Assembly: GCF_964355755.1 (NCBI RefSeq)
Contig: NC_092670.1
Location: 7,651,001 to 7,715,000 of the forward strand
Length of the DNA: 64,000 nt
Source: Antedon mediterranea
Lineage: Eukaryota > Echinodermata > Crinoidea > Comatulida > Antedonidae
Direction: 5' to 3'
The position numbers and the translations under genes were made by a program. Positions within the stretch are counted from its first letter, which is position 1; every line of letters starts with the position of its first letter. The notes under the pieces are model-generated. The model was not told the origin of the DNA. It saw only the letters and a program-made list of their open reading frames with translations, and ran no database searches. Positions 23,401 to 33,500 of the stretch are shown one piece after another.

Positions 23401-24755
23401 TAGGCTCATGTGGCCAAGGATTACCAATAGTAAATTAATCACTGTCCTATTAGATAGGTGGTAATGAATTCAAATTTCTTTCACCTATCTTAAATTGTAT
23501 CTAGATTTAGCCGTTTTTGGAAAAAGATGATCTAGTCTATGAGAAGGGTCTTTGAGTTTCTGGAAGTATCCTAGCACAGTCTAGTTTGGCGTTCACATGC
23601 ATAGGCACAGTACACTGTGTTGTAACTGGGAAACATGATTCTATAATTGCCCTTACTTTCATTTTAACTGTAGGGCTATGATACAAGAGTTGGAGATAAG
23701 GGCACCCAGTTGTCTGGAGGTCAGAAAGAACGAGTAGCGATTGCACGTGCTCTGGTACGCAATCCGAAGATTCTTTTATTAGATGAAGCGACATCAGCAT
23801 TAGATACAGAAAGTGAAATGGTAATAGTGCATTTACATGTACAGTATTTCTGATAGACATCATTTATTATTGTATTCAATTATTCTGAGATAGGCAGACA
23901 CAACGCAAAACAACTTTTGTGGAAATAATGGCATCTTGGTTACGCTTAACCTACAGTAGCTGTCTTGGATATTTTCAATTCAATTCAATTCAACTTAATA
24001 TTTATTTCTTCCTTCAAGAAAATGAGGTAAACATAACAAATTCCATAAAAAAAATATAACAAGTCAATTGATGATAAAAAAAATAAAGTATACAGATATC
24101 AATAAAAGGAAGTAGGCAGTGCCCAAGAAGATACAAATCTTGTGGCGGGCCAGCCTATTTACAGACACAGGTAATACGGACAAAAATTTAAAAAAAATAG
24201 GATTCAAAATACAGGACGTAAGGACAGGGACATAACATGATAGATGATAGATATGAGAACATTATAATACTTACAATTTATGACATTGTTTTTGTTAGAA
24301 TGAAAAACAAACAGTTTTTTTTCCCAACACAACATGCTTAAACTCAAACTGCTTCATAGAGACACTTTTTTTTAACTCACTCCCTCTTGTGAATCATGCA
24401 CTCTTGCAGTATAAAAAGTAAAAATATCATAAAATAATTATATACCTTTATGTTGTCATAATGTGGAATAATTGTACATCGTTACAATTATGTGTAACTT
24501 TCTGGCAGGAATTATGCTGAATTTTAATATCAACTTTTTTTTTACTTTCGTTAGGTTGTACAAGATGCTCTGGATAAAGCTAAGAAAGGTAGAACATGTA
24601 TAGCCATAGCGCACAGACTCTCCACAATACAGGATGCAGACAAGATAGTGGTTATCAAGGCTGGCCATGTCTCAGAATCTGGTACTCACCAAGAACTCTT
24701 AGAGCAACAGGAATTCTACCATATGCTTTTTACCGCACAGGATCTGCAACACTGA
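8791..24755 (+). CDS. ABCB1-like: ABCB1-like (P-glycoprotein/MDR) transporter, C-terminal half; frame broken
   Basis: Exons: 8791-8942, 9590-9748, 10017-10118, 11214-11291, 11736-11819, 12367-12570, 13001-13098, 13557-13682, 22068-22222, 22645-22842, 23129-23335, 23674-23820, 24555-24755. The product is an ATP-driven membrane exporter. The first exon is the basic linker; exons 2-9 give the second membrane domain ([27 protein letters not shown]); exons 10-13 give the second ATP-binding domain. Walker A is GSSGCGKST, the Q-loop SQEPTLFD, the signature LSGGQ, Walker [13 protein letters not shown] and the H-loop AHRLST. All phases fit except in 22068-22222, where one extra base (or two missing) after ..IDS produces an in-frame TAG at 22201-22203; the next frame restores STTGKIL. 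It is either a pseudogene or a sequence error. The N-terminal half (TMD1-NBD1) is not found upstream in this window. The element at 13866-21961 lies in its longest intron, in the same orientation. Confidence 0.93.
9225..9300 (-). mobile_element. Possible fragment of a second tRNA-derived SINE
   Basis: Read on the minus strand, GGTTCAAATCCTGTTATAG contains a consensus B box and resembles the B-box part of the repeats at 10275 and 47683 (GGTTCAAGTCCTGTTATATG). The rest is diverged. It lies in intron 1 of the recognised ABCB exons. Confidence 0.35.
10275..10400 (-). mobile_element. tRNA-derived SINE (family 2), copy in ABCB intron
   Basis: On the minus strand the sequence runs GAGTTGTGGCTTGGTGGTTA, then ATGCTTGGCTGCAACTCCAAGG, then a degraded B box, followed by ATTTTTTCTAAGGACAATATT and a pyrimidine/AAG-rich tail. 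The element at 47683-47835 is a clearer copy with an intact B box. Confidence 0.6.
10411..10658. mobile_element. MITE with GATGTATTGTCCC terminal inverted repeats
   Basis: The left end TTAGAGATGTATTGTCCC and the right end GGGACAATACATTCTTAA are inverted repeats about 248 bp apart, with no coding sequence between. Related copies are at 42579-42889 (complete, diverged), 27380-27399 (right end only) and about 52180-52320 (internal part only, sharing CCAATTTGACTA and TTTTTGCTTTAAAT). This is a short non-autonomous DNA transposon family. The autonomous partner is not in the window. Confidence 0.75.
11338..11425. mobile_element. Fragment of the AGCTCTGTCTACAC MITE family
   Basis: TAGTGATATGCCCAAATAT and the following ATGGGCACATCACAT match the interior of the intact MITE at 31259-31383. 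The terminal repeats are missing. It lies in the intron between ABCB exons at 11291 and 11736. Confidence 0.55.
11428..11463. repeat. Poly-T tract of 36 bases
   Basis: An uninterrupted run of T in an ABCB intron, directly after the MITE fragment. Its exact length is likely to be unreliable in the sequence. Confidence 0.9.
13866..14071 (+). repeat. 5' LTR, truncated at its 5' side
   Basis: It starts inside the LTR (GAACATCTACACC...) and runs to the LTR end ATATTACA at 14071, just before the primer-binding site. It contains an AATAAA at about 13994. The upstream ~440 bp of LTR, present in the 3' copy, is absent, so the normal promoter part is lost on this side. Confidence 0.8.
14821..15780 (+). 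CDS. gag: Gag polyprotein of the Ty3/Gypsy element
   Basis: A 319-codon frame starting at ATG 14821. Residues ~40-210 have the helical retrotransposon Gag character (..[13 protein letters not shown].., ..[10 protein letters not shown]..). A basic Arg/Ser/Pro-rich stretch follows ([19 protein letters not shown]). A single CCHC zinc knuckle is at ~279-292 ([14 protein letters not shown]). It would package the element's RNA into virus-like particles. It ends in TTT TAA; the protease frame is in -1 and opens across the same TTTTTAAAAAGG run, so a -1 frameshift is the likely way to make Gag-Pol. Confidence 0.92.
   Translation: MVDVVDNEVILNEPVNPHSVPHLRQTDFLPKRYDGSITDHDQCSAHYLSFTDYLEAHTLENPVNNAQLINVISIFKRRLQGQARLWIEGKQFDSLESLKTQFINRFSKNKSIYAHIREYDSITYTTGDNAEKHLTKIKQAADRIGYADQQIKNKFISTLPPKCRAAVAMSTPIDATIDNIVNSTQNYLDLSVDDATREVSFNINKETDNSLESLQHEINSLKLDMATTKRSLNDDTRRSRSPTRNYTPRRNRSPSPYKPRFQTPPTPRYRQPPPTCYYCGKPGHIARHCRQQNRSYGNYPPPYPYQQSNNYYPSHQQDF
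15783..16622 (+). CDS. Aspartic protease region of the Gypsy pol
   Basis: This frame is -1 relative to gag, in the same frame as the RT region, and ends at TAA 16620-16622. The catalytic motif is LFDSGSTRT (the D-S-G triplet of retropepsins), followed by a second hydrophobic strand and [10 protein letters not shown], which resembles the flap/C-terminal ILG of the family. The first ATG is 15873, but expression probably comes by frameshift from gag, so no start codon is needed. The stop at the end lies at the tip of a perfect hairpin (see the terminator-like site entry at 16609). Confidence 0.85.
   Translation, partial: RGLDAAYNLAPHTKYDNFKAKYLGNSDNIDLLLNDRNYVKGNLPDGRNVLTLFDSGSTRTIISQSYVNSSLYLSRLKPIKVNTTKFRLGNGDFLYANHLVQFELFIQAHTFKISALIVKNLTGIDLILGTETLSELDGTLNFKENTFRIRPKIFSFRPVHKIFLKPGDTRTVKLKGRVPAFVRNSDVVLHATTNISKLCPSDMLVKLHRGETNIDITNNTNRNVSLNTHQPIASLHLTNLVTVTNDLPIDRIKLTNDNANKYPHLERTDPLLSLTREEF
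16609..16630 (+). promoter_or_regulatory. Hairpin with the protease stop codon at its tip
   Basis: GGGAAGAGTT (16609-16618) and AACTCTTCCC (16621-16630) are perfect inverted repeats with a two-base loop. The TAA stop (16620-16622) spans the loop. The reading frame continues open on the other side into RT. Either this is a structural stop-readthrough site or a chance arrangement around an inactivating mutation. Confidence 0.45.
16623..20519 (+). CDS. pol: Reverse transcriptase-RNase H-integrase of the Gypsy element
   Basis: Open for 1299 codons after the TAA (first ATG 16710, 1269 codons; numbering below from that ATG). RT spans ~60-260 with VIDLKSAFH (D128) and the catalytic box [10 protein letters not shown], an HHDD (194-197) where most elements have YxDD. 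RNase H follows (~335-475, TLYSDTS...). Next is a Pro/Thr-rich spacer, then integrase with an HHCC zinc region (SSHQG ... CLRCQ) and the D,D(58),E(34) triad D800, D859 and E894. A GPY-like WVGPLVI module follows. The C-terminal ~180 residues are polar and unrecognised. The long open frame implies recent activity, but the upstream TAA and the truncated LTRs argue this copy is now inactive or dependent on readthrough. Confidence 0.93.
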   Translation, partial: LFPALTEEEIIRKQVDLTDSVLTHREKEDLYKTLQQNRNAFSLYGELSSCPNFKADIHLSNDEPFFIRPYFATDKDKHVIEAELNKLVKLGILAVGHQSYTSPVLLVSKKNSKDKRVVTDFRYLNSRIKRINHPFPLLAETLKTIGNANAKILSVIDLKSAFHCVPLAEHAQQYTGIASYHGGKHYYYKRLAQGLNVSPGIFQAKIDEILNEIPNSREFCIAHHDDIILFSQDKFAHKQHLVSVLQALQLNGFRICPKKCKLFKNKVQYMGHTILINSSGHACITPLGDRCAAIRNLPVPRTHKETKRFIGAVNYVSHFFPQIQSILQPLHTLASKRRKFCWSTEHQKAFDEIKQLMVKPPTLQMPRKEGRFTLYSDTSRTATGSYLTQTVNDKEHIIGYYSKILPQACQRYSVTELELFGLYINVSAFRHLLKGCEFDAFVDHSAIVQIWNSKDQPCTPRLQKLILQLSGYIFQIGYKKGTELVLADFLSRAPRDDDSEIDQVVPIAFNITETESLNPITNTSTSRPVTRSYAKKMGINIPDLHKPKPVQTPVINQNPVTTNTRPTPQPSTTPQIITRQQTNAHRSPPIVTPPIVTPPPIRNVNIRQPPEERLVDKNKLSKDTTHRNVPVDLYTSPKPLVPNITEFKSAHIPKQQDLDRLMDVIQRKIIRDYNLPVDVKQLRVEQETSPFFKPVYDYLAHDILPADKKAARAVQNKSEQYILCNGLLFRLFFQDKGGEFVLQLSVPENLAETVISQYHDNLLSSHQGTMRTYLTIRKLFYMPLMFEKVNNYTQACLRCQQFRPKTDKLRPLHDRVPATYRPFHTLSLDFKSMPTSPSGFKHIMVVCDEITRFLICVPLKSIDAETICEALIQKVISIFGPPSRLISDAATSLTGKLLTLLCNTLNIDRKIISVHNHGSLQVERHIRTVSDLLKVNLNQFGIDWVRFVSTTCYAYNSFSSPHLGNHSPYELVFGRQPPSLTSLAFNPISGLSHSYEEYFEHLKKKFQNISQTMLQLQRTQQNVQNSKISQRLEKSPIYSVGQLVYLYKPTSSSLTANSKKIAAEWVGPLVIHEVLDRTHYILATIKGEILRDVFNYNRLKPCFMRTPKERKNFTHLQKLKQLLNEPTDDNNDKIQNTINVVNDEINVEFVDEHDRTPAQLQSDTLTHPTKIEPLNLQPYIDCVENNMGLAAPFQMKEEQIKEQTNLIMTAPNDSNMTLNRGRFKAGQFQVLVSYSKPTSAKRNTDKTKHESNDRKFWWNIDRYNDTDKLIKEIINDKQIPISGSPNRFIKRLYNATSY
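20520..21400 (+). other. AT-rich 3' untranslated part of the Gypsy element
   Basis: No env gene is recognised between pol and the polypurine tract. The 94-codon frame at 21104-21388 has two Phe/Ile-rich hydrophobic stretches, but such frames arise easily in this base composition. Confidence 0.55.
21423..21961 (+). repeat. 3' LTR, truncated at its 3' side
   Basis: It begins TGTAATATAACG directly after an A/G polypurine tract. At 21824-21900 there is a ~36-bp unit (CACAGCCACTTCTTCAGAAG...) repeated about 2.3 times. It stops at 21961, and the last ~110 bp of LTR present on the 5' side (13962-14071, including AATAAA) is missing. Confidence 0.82.
22942..22983. mobile_element. Right end of the AGCTTGGTTCCCAC MITE family
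   Basis: TTGCGTCGCTAGTGGGAACC followed by AAGCT and TTA matches the right terminal repeat of the intact element at 28431-28583. The left half is absent. It lies in the intron after ABCB exon 22645-22842. Confidence 0.65.
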
Positions 24756-27517
24756 ATGGAATTGGATGGTTACTTTAATTAATGTGTTTCTGCTGAAAAT
24801 TTAACAGGTTTTAGTTAAAGACCATGTAGCAGATTATTTTTTACTAAAAATAAACCAATTGTTTGTATCAGTTGTCTGTGGTTGGTTGTGTAATGACATC
24901 ATTATTATCCATAGAGACACATCCACATCAACCATGGAAACTGTTTTTTTACAATTCAAAACAATCAGTTTGGTTTTTAAAACCATTGTTTTTATTACTA
25001 GGGCTATTTCTCCCAGACAAAAAAAGCTAGCAAAAACAGTCCTTACACTCCATATGAACTTATTTATGACATTAATTTTTACCATTTTTTGGTGATCAGT
25101 TAGGGGAAAGTTGGCCAACAGAAATGGAGAAACCTGGTACAAAGAGTAAGCAAGGCAGCCCAGGCGGAGAAATCAGTAGATTACTCGCCGAAGGGGCACT
25201 AAATAAATAAATAAATAATAGTTAGGGGAAAAATGGCAAAATCAGCACTGATCATTAAGGTATTATAGGAATTTGGGAGTTGCCTAAACAATGGAGACTA
25301 TCTTGCATCTTGGGACCTCTAAAGGTTGGTATTCATATTATCACATTGAACATTCCTATATTAAACAAATGATTACAATGACTAAAGAATTTTTCAGCTG
25401 AAAAATAACCACATAAACACCTAGAAAGTAGGAAGCCTTTTGCCATTTTTCCCGGACTTTCATGATTTTGGATATCTCTTTGCAATATCTAATTTTTATG
25501 TGAAGGTTTAGCTCTATTTAAACTCATTCCTGAGATTATTATTTAAACTTTTTCCGTCAATTTAATTATCATTCCAATACCTTAATCCTTACGCAGAATA
25601 ACTTTGATAGACGATAAATGGTGTGTTTAGGTGGTGTTTATTCTAAGAGTTAGCAGTAGAATAATATTGCAAATATACATATTTTATTTTAAAATAAAGT
25701 TATTGATATTTTATAAAATTGTATATATATGATATATATTTATAATATAAACTAACCGAAGGTTTGTACATTTTTATCGTATTTTTATATAGTTTTTATT
25801 AATTTGGGTTTTTATTTATCAAATCATACCAGTTTTTTTTTATCTTTAGAATTTATGAACATTAATAGCACAACTTACTAAAGTTATTTTCAAAACTTAA
25901 GCAAAACTGTGGACTTAAAAGAAGCTTTAAGATGATTTTTTAAATAAATCTTATTCAATGTAAATACATGTTATTGAATTTCATTTGTTCATAGCAAAAA
26001 TGTATAACTTACATCGCCAAAGCATAAAGAAAGGAACTGTTGACATGGTTACATTTACGTTCGTGCTCCCATAAAAATAATTTATTTATACTTTACTTTT
26101 ATTTATTTTTACTTTGCAATAGGCCTAGCTGCAATACAGCAGATTTATCTTCTTTTTACTTTCACGATTGCTGCTTTTTGACTTGTGACATATGGAAATA
26201 GTAATGTGATAAATTATGCCTATGGGCATAATTTATTTTAAAAGAAGATTTATTAGAAGTTCTAACTTATCGAAATACTCAATCGTAACCATTTGAATGA
26301 AACACATCTGCATTATATTATCAACATTAACTTTATTCAAACAATTACAAAAATGTAATGCATATAAACGTGTGCAAAAACTATATTGTTTACATTGATT
26401 GACACCACGAAATTTAATGACTTTAAATGCGTCAACTTTGTGTTTCATCCATGTTTCACTAAGAAAAAAACAATTTATATTTTCTTCAAATCATAACGTC
26501 TTTCCTCATGCCTTTATTATAAATCCATTTCAAACCTTTCAAATATATTAATATCTATGTTTTTTATTTCTTTAATTGTTTTTTTACAAATTGTGACCGT
26601 TTATGTATATCGGAATAAATAATAAATATAGGTGAGAGCTACATTCTGCAGGCAGTGCCGTTCAACTCATTTTATGATTTTCCTTCCGTAAAACAGAACT
26701 TGTAGCTTCACGTATGCATGTCTTCTGTTGCAATCCATTGAGAAATATTAATAATTGTTATAGTTAAACTTGTAACAATCTTAAATTAGGTGTACTGTCA
26801 GTAACACCGCGAAAAGGCACATGTTGACTTTATCGTTTGAACACGCGCGTACAAAGGGCATTTATCATCACCATTTGAACACGCGCTACAAACTATTGCC
26901 GTCTCTAGTAATTTTGAAGTACAGTATCATAATAGCTATTAACTATCACCAAAAATTTATCGCAAAAAAAAATAATTTAACTGAAATACAGACGTTTTTT
27001 TGTTTAAAAAATAACTTTGACTTCCAGTCAAAGTTTTCGATCAAAACATATCCCATAATGAAATGTGCTTGTTTGGCTGCTCTGTATGCATAATCATAAA
27101 ACTTCCTCACGATCTGTGTGAAAATACCTCCTCAACCGTGACGAGTTGTAAACAATTGTAATTAGCATATGCATAATGCGTACTCGTGGTTTGAAATCTT
27201 TGTTTACTTTCGCTCGCGACGATTTTCCAGAAGAAATGTAAACAAACTAATTTACCTATTAATTACGTAAACTTGTTGCTTTTGGCTTGAATTTTCGACT
27301 TAAAGTGAATAACTTTAATATTACTTTGATATGGCCAATTTAAATTTATAATATTTTTACCTTCATTTTTTTGTGTTTCAAGGGACAATACATCTTTAAA
27401 CACGCGCGTCTCTTCGTGATGTCACCGACATGTTAAGTTGCATTATAGTATTAGGCCTACTATTAATATTTTCATAAAGTAATTCTTGTATTAGGCTTTT
27501 TAATAATGGTATAAATG
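24756..27517. other. Intergenic region between convergent ABCB and lipoxygenase genes
   Basis: It holds the 3' untranslated parts of both genes (AAATAAATAAATAAATAA at about 25199) and AT-rich DNA. A MITE right end (GGGACAATACATCTTTAA) is at 27382-27399. No further coding exon was seen on either strand. Confidence 0.6.
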
Positions 27518-27523
27518 TTTATT
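27518..27523 (-). terminator. Polyadenylation signal for the lipoxygenase gene
   Basis: AATAAA on the minus strand, 70 bases after the stop codon at 27593. Its position is right for the lipoxygenase transcript. Confidence 0.5.
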
Positions 27524-27592
27524 TACATTTGGTGGCAAGATAAATGCACTGGTAACAAATGGATAATAGATAATTAAACAAATGCATGTAGT

Positions 27593-30500
27593 TTAAATGC
27601 TTATGTCATTAGGAATGTTATCTGGGTGAAAGCGAACATAGGGATATGTCCTCACACGGTTTTTCACGTTGATCTCTTTCCCGATCTCATTAAGTGTCCG
27701 CTTAAAACTGAAAAAAAGAAACGTGGAATTTGAGCATTAATTCACACTGTATTCATTTTGCTAGGCCTACTTTAGATGGTAATAACAAGTGACGGGCACA
27801 GTACTTACGTCCTTAGCGCATTGACGCTAGTCTGGTCATACAGAAACTGCGTTTCATATTCGCCTAAACTTTCAGTGTTTTTAGTACTCAAAAGTTTCGA
27901 CAAGGTCATGGAACTCAACATTGTGTCTTTAGTTGGAAGAGCGGCCATCACATCCTGTTCTGTATATTCTTTCTATAAAATAACAAAAACAAGAGCAATT
28001 GTAATTTATTAGTTTCGACATTCTATTCATTCGTCAACCGAAAGAATAATAGCACCTTTTTTTGTTATCTTTGTCTAAATTACCGAAAGCAAAACCAAAC
28101 TAAAAAAATAGTAGGCCTACGTTTAAACGTTTTTTTCCCCACTAAATTTGGTTAAAATAACCTACTGCCTGTAAATCCACCATTTATATAATAATTACTA
28201 ATGTACATCGTGGTGAGAGCCTCTAACAATCTTTTTTGCTATATGTCTTTATCAGCGTTGTTCTAGAAAGAACTTTACTATCAATGGCTACCCAACTATT
28301 CACTGTGTTTATTACAATTATTTAATCAAAATCTGTTTTTGTATTGGAAGCATCAGCGACAGACATTTGCAAGATTTAGTTTGGAAAGTTTGACGAAGGA
28401 GATTCGTACAAATAATCATAGTAGGTCTAAAGCGTGGTTCCCACTAGCGACGCAAAGTAACGCAACGCAGCGACGTTTTTGCTGTATTTTGTATTCACGG
28501 AACGTGAAAAGTGGGAACCGACGACGCAACAGTGCTGCCATTTTTACGTTGCGTTACGTTGCTTCGTTAGTGGGAACCAAGCTTAAGACACCGTTCCAAG
28601 TTCATCGGGACAGTACTTGGTCAATTTAACACTAGTCCTTCGTCTAATTTCTCGAATGAAAGCAATTACTATTTACCTCTTTTGAATTCGGTGGCTTTCC
28701 TCGTAATAATGCTGGGTAGTTTGGTGGGAAGCCATATTGGTCGTACTGGCCAAAGTTGGTAGATGCGTGACCACCGCTAGCCGTGAAGATTATCATAGTG
28801 AATATATCTACGATCTGATCTGTTGTAGTAATACCATCTTCAACGCCAGGTACATCCTGTGAAAGGGTACAGTACAGAAACTATTAACGGTAGCCTACAT
28901 TCTAGGTAATAATTCGTAAAGAAAAACAAATGTTGCATAAATGACGTGTTACGTAAGCTCAGTAAGTACAAGATTAAACGTGGTAAGAACGACTTTAAAA
29001 GCAGACAAATGTAATTCTTTTTTAAACGCAAACATTATTTCACATTTTGGAGTTTCATTTTTTAAACCGTTGTTTCCAGGATATTGCCAGTGGACTAACA
29101 GAGTTCGAGGGGTGTGGCCGCGGGGACCAAGCAGCTCTATTTTATTGATGTCAAAACGGCATCTGCCACTAACCTGAAAACCGCAGCCTCCATTCTCGAT
29201 GGATCTAACCAATGTAGCTCGGAATCCCTGAAGTTCAAAATCATAACCTATGTCATCATCAGTAGCTATAAAAGAATTTGAATTGCTTTATTTAAAATTA
29301 TCTATTAAATAGTATACTTTTGAGAACCTAACCAATTGTTTTTAAAAGTCAGGAAATAATGTAATCTCTCTCTTCCCAGCTTAACTTTAGGATTAGTTTC
29401 AGGTCTCATGTCCTTGTTAAGCAGCGATACAACGGCGTCGTTGCACAACTTTTATAACGTATACCTAATACACAGATTAGGCAACGTTATAAACACATCC
29501 TAAAAAAGTCGCCTATTTATATTTTAGTGTAGTATATTGAGGAAGCGATTCTACTAGAGTCTTGATTACTTGTCTTTTTTAGATGTGTGAATTTTCAATG
29601 ACTATTATAAATATGATAAAATATAGTTATGACTGCGCTTGACGACACATGTTTTTTTAAACGTCGTCAATATGTCATTATTGCTCCGCATCGTTCGTGG
29701 GCGACACCTGCTATTATTATATATGTGTATATGTTTATTTACATTTTGTTTATGTCTTTGTTCCTGAATGTTGCTTCTGTTGGTGCCTATTGGTATGAAA
29801 AATACATCAGTATTGTCTTGTGTGAAATTTATTTTTTTTCAATTCATATAGGCCTACTTTTGTCCTTAGAAAAATGCTTAAAATGACAATCACGTTTGGA
29901 GAATGTCCTACTTTAAATTACAAAAAAAGCTTGTTCTGCTCGTTCTGCTATAACGCGTACGGGGTTATTAGGGTATCAATTTTGTTGAAAAGATTTAAAT
30001 TTATACGATAAACAATAGAAACCGTATACCAGGCGCTACCCTTTAACAACAAAGTTATAATAAACAACCTCCACTGATGTGTATCAAGGCAATCTAACAA
30101 CATGATGCTGAGCACCGTTGGATCAAATGTTTTATGTGGGGTTGTGACGTCCCCTACACAACATACTTAGTACTGTAACCGCAACTAGTATGAAGAACAG
30201 TCAAATATTGTTTTTTATGGATATTGTAAAGCATGGAACAGAAATTGAATTGAATTGAAATTTATATTTATACTGGGTAACCTCTTCAGTCAAAGACTGG
30301 TCTCCCAGAGGGCCCAGTTGGGTGATCAGTGGCTATGATGTACTAATACACCGGGGTAACCCCCTACTCGTCTCGAAAGATGTACTAGGCTCTTTAAAGT
30401 GCACACGAGCTAGATGTGTACTACCACCAGAACCATGGAGTGAGTGAGCCTCGAACCCCTGCCGATGTTATGGCTACGTAATTACGGTTCCACTGTCTTA

Positions 30501-33500
30501 ACCGCTCGGCCACTCACAGGAGATCTCTCATATACTAATATTCAAGTATTCTTCATTTATGTGTATTTTATAGATGTTGTTTTGTGCTATGTTAACATTT
30601 ATTGTACAGTAAATGTTTATAGTTTCGTTATTTTCGTAGAAATGTATTCTTTTAAGATTTGTGATTGTTTAATTTGATTATGTGTTTACTTTTATGTAGG
30701 ATGTTACGGATACAAAAGTTCAGTACCAATAAATATTATTATTAATTTGTCGCAGCCAATCGTAAGATCAAAGGAGTATTACAAGTTCCTATCTTGGCAA
30801 GAAGGCGATCCTCAGCATCCTGTTAGATTGCCTTGGTATTATTGTAGAATAGGAAAAAGAAATCTTACTGTAGTATTCTTTAACGATCGTATCGACGTAG
30901 TTTCTGATGGCGTCCCATACCTTGAGGCCGTCTTCGCGGTAGTAATACTTTGTTAGCACTTCGGGATCATCAAGTCTTCTATGTTTTAAATTAGCAGGTA
31001 GAATACCATTGTTTGTGAATGACCAAGTTTTGAATGCATTCGCAATTAATGCGAACGTTCCTTTTAGGCCCATTGAAAAAAGTACATCAAATGCACCGCC
31101 TTTGGCCAAAAGTTTTCCTAAGCCACGACTGTTGAAAGAAAATTTAAAGTTATTGAATCATTAAAATCTTAACAATTAATCTTTATCGATAAATTTACTC
31201 ACGATTTATTGCATTTTTAAGAACTTCTTAGCTGGTTATCTTGTTTTAATTGGTGTTAAGCTCTGTCTACACATCAAACTAGTTTTTGACAATAAAAGTG
31301 TGATATGCCCAAATATGGTAGTGATATGACGTCTTCGTGTCCATATATGGGAATATCACATTTGTGATAGTGTAGACAGAGCTTTAGTTTTATAAGTGTC
31401 TCCTGAGCGAGACAAATTACCGTAAACCTTACGTTCAAGCAATTCTAACACATGGGTGTGAACGAAACTCAATTTGTATTTAGTTAATTATTAGGGGAAA
31501 AATCAAGTAGATCTTACTGATTTATAGCCATGACAAAATGAAGATGTGGCGCAACCAATCGATAGAGAGGATGAGACGGTGAAAGATGACGATTCACGGC
31601 TACACTGATGGATTCCAGGATGAAATGCGTAAACGCTAAATGCGTACATGCCTCGTGGTAGGATGCATCTCCTAGGTTAAACCACATCTTCGCCAGAACC
31701 CATGTATACTTAGGATCACTGGGTAGGAATACCTATGAACACAGTGACGAGAGTATCGTTGTAATTCAGGTCCATAACCATATTATTCTAACTCAGGTTA
31801 TGCATGGTATGTAGGTTTGTTTTGAGACAACTAATTTTTTAGTTGTTGTCTCGGGTTGAGAAAGGGGCTGGGGAAAGTGGCGTACCCTATACAAACATAT
31901 ATTTGAAGGCCCATATGATCACAGTATTCTAACTGACGTGGGTTTGTTGAAAGATGTGAGGAGGGTGGAATTTGAACATATGCAGGCGGGGAGGGGTTAA
32001 AAACAATATACATGTATTACGTTTAACACAAAATTTATTAGATGGTGTGCAATACGGCTTGTTTTACAGTATGTATTCTTACTCTCTCAGCGTACTATTT
32101 TTATATTACTGTATATAAGCAGATTACGATTCAAATTAAAAATATATTTGCTACTAAAGTAAAAAATAAAATTAAATACGTATATAACGTTGTATAATGC
32201 AAGTAGGAGTGTATCAGGAAATGAACAACTTACTGGATTTTCCGGTCCTTTTTCTTGATAAAGCTGAATAGCGATTGGAATCAGATCATTGTTAACATTT
32301 GCATAGAAAAGACCAATTGGTACAGTTACCTGTATGAATAATAAAACAAATGCTTCGGGGATTATTTTTTATTTAAACACACAATGCCTACGCACAAGAT
32401 CTTTCAGGATATGACATGGATTTGAGTTAAGCTGAACAAGTCGCTAATATTCCATTCTGCAGCAGAACCACTAAAATTTGAACACGATACCACGAGATTA
32501 GTAAGCAAGCGGCATTTAACAACTAGGCTACATGTCAGTAGGCTTACGCAGATACGGTATTTCCCATTTGTCGTTCGTCAAATTGAGGGTTTAATGTATA
32601 ATTCAGGAGTACAAGTAAAGATGTTAATTTGGCATAACGACGATCGGGGACGAGACTTCTGGATGTTCCCCTAAAGAATCTATCTATGATATATATAGAA
32701 CAGCAATAATCCTGAAAAGTAGTATTGGTTCCCACCCACACACACACCACTATTTTTCGAGTCCTAAAGGTGCCTCTATGATTCTTTCTTTTCTACTTAA
32801 TTGAGTTAGTGAATTCACTTTTTAAAAAGCCTCCGTTGGTGTGCTGTTAATAATATTTTTTTAATTTAGGAACCGTTTAAGCGTAAAGAATTTCTATTCG
32901 GACTATCTTAATTTTAGTTAATAAGCTTTGCGGTTAAAAAGAATAGTCTACCGTATCCTTGTTCTATTGTAGCAGGCAGGCCACCACTGTGTCAACTTAA
33001 AAACGATAGTGGAATTATAGTTCCACGCCATTTGCTTAAACAATAAAATACGGTTTACCGAAGAGCAGCAAATTCCTGGCGTGTATTAGGGGAGGCCTAG
33101 GAGATTTAAATCGTTAAATGGGCTACAAAAATTAAAGAAAGTGCCCGTTGTACAGGCGATGGTCAAAATACGAAGCATTTCCACATTATAAGTAAGGATA
33201 GAACCGCGAATAGAACCGACTTACCGCGAATAGAACCGACTTACCACGAATAGAACCAACTTACCGCGAGTAGAACCAACTTACCGCGAGTAGAACCAAC
33301 TTACCGCTGGTAGAACCAACTTACCGCGAGTACAACCAACTTACCGCGAGTACAACCAACTTACCGCGAGTACAATCAATTTACCGCGAGTACAATCAAT
33401 TTACCGCGGGTAGAACCAACTTACCGTGGGTACAACGAAATTACCGCGGGTACAACGAAATTACCGCGGGTACAACGAAATTACCGCGGGTACAACGAAC

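Noticed and set aside
23985-24250. CAATTCAATTCAA-type sequence with A-rich tail that could be the reverse of a LINE or SINE 3' end
   Set aside because: No tRNA boxes, coding sequence or second clear copy in the window, so it could not be supported as an element.
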